A DNA stretch of 5,196 nt from assembly GCA_964550985.1 (NCBI GenBank), contig CAZKBM010000124.1:1-5196 (forward strand), in the 5' to 3' direction. Position numbers and translations under genes: made by a program. The stretch's first letter is position 1. Each line of letters opens with the position of its first letter. The notes beneath the pieces are model-generated. The model was not told where the DNA came from, did no database searches, and saw only the letters and a list, made by a program, of their open reading frames with translations. Below, in pieces: positions 4,836-5,196 of the stretch. Origin of the DNA: JAAYCI01 sp964550985. GTDB lineage: Bacteria > Bacillota > Clostridia > Oscillospirales > Ruminococcaceae.

Positions 4836-5196
4836 ATGGCACGTATTGCCGGAATTGACCTGCCGCGCGAGAAGCGGGTGGAAATTGGCCTCACCTATAT
4901 CTTTGGCATCGGCCGCACCAGGGCCAGCCAGATTCTTGCCGCAACAGGCATCAGCCCCGACACCAGGGTGAAAGACCTAACCCACGATGAAGAGGGTAAA
5001 ATTCGCGAGTATATTGAGCAAAACCTCACCGTGGAAGGCGATTTGCGCCGGAACACCGCGTTGGATATCAAGCGCCTGGTGGAAATTCAGTGCTACCGCG
5101 GCACCCGCCACCGCAAGGGCCTGCCTGTGCGTGGCCAGCGCACCAAAACCAACGCCCGCACCCGCAAAGGGCCCAAGCGCACCGTTGCGAACAAGA
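4836..5196 (+). CDS. rpsM: 30S ribosomal protein S13, 3' end cut by the window
   Basis: S13 sits in the head of the 30S subunit, touches the P-site tRNA through its basic tail and forms intersubunit bridges with the 50S. The 120 visible residues begin MARIAGIDLPREKRVEIGLT and go on with YIFGIGRTRASQIL (about 21-34, the helix-hairpin-helix region), DTRVKDLT, VEGDLRR, DIKRLVEIQCYRGTRHRKGL (about 75-94), PVRGQRTKTNARTRKGPK and TVANK. Compared with the B. subtilis protein of 121 residues, only the last residue or two and the stop codon are missing. ATG 4836 follows GGAGGTG (4820-4826) by 9 nt. The gene is 43 nt after rpmJ and opens the alpha-operon part of the cluster; rpsK, rpsD or rpoA would be expected next. 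Confidence 0.98.
   Translation, partial: MARIAGIDLPREKRVEIGLTYIFGIGRTRASQILAATGISPDTRVKDLTHDEEGKIREYIEQNLTVEGDLRRNTALDIKRLVEIQCYRGTRHRKGLPVRGQRTKTNARTRKGPKRTVANK

Overview
This window is a piece of the core ribosomal-protein supercluster (the spc operon running into the alpha operon) of a bacterium. All genes are on the + strand and tightly packed. Order: rpsE (S5, 5' part missing), rpmD (L30), rplO (L15), secY, adk, map, a small KOW-domain RNA-binding protein gene, infA (IF1), rpmJ (L36), rpsM (S13, cut by the window end). Placing adk, map and a KOW-domain gene between secY and infA is the Gram-positive (Bacillota) layout; Escherichia coli goes from secY directly to rpmJ. The sequence looks GC-rich (by eye in the high 50s percent, not computed), has strong AGGAGG-type ribosome binding sites, and uses TTG or GTG starts in four of nine visible starts. 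A Cys3-Asp zinc site in adenylate kinase like that of Bacillus subtilis also fits. I infer a GC-rich member of the Clostridia, perhaps Oscillospiraceae-like; the genus cannot be told from this sequence alone.

Layout: bases 1-1400 hold three ribosomal protein genes. Bases 1402-2709 hold the SecY translocon channel. Bases 2733-4120 hold adenylate kinase and methionine aminopeptidase, overlapping by 4 nt. Bases 4129-4395 hold the KOW protein, 4402-4620 IF1, 4679-4792 L36 and 4836-5196 S13. The longest gap between genes is 58 nt (infA-rpmJ), and no mobile element, CRISPR array, tRNA or rRNA is visible. There is no convincing promoter or intrinsic terminator, so the whole window is probably part of one long transcript.

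The genes share the job of making and finishing proteins: ribosomal parts, initiation (IF1), export (SecY), N-terminal Met removal (Map) and adenylate balance (Adk).

The window is mostly ordinary core genome and I see no new defence or mobile system. The most unusual points are: (1) rpmD encodes L30 with an N-terminal extension of about 105 residues made almost wholly of Ala, Lys, Glu and Pro; (2) the rpsM Shine-Dalgarno sequence is exactly the loop of a perfect 6-bp inverted repeat; (3) the rpmD Shine-Dalgarno sequence can pair with the spacer in front of its ATG. The best start for rplO is GTG at 963, not the earlier TTG.
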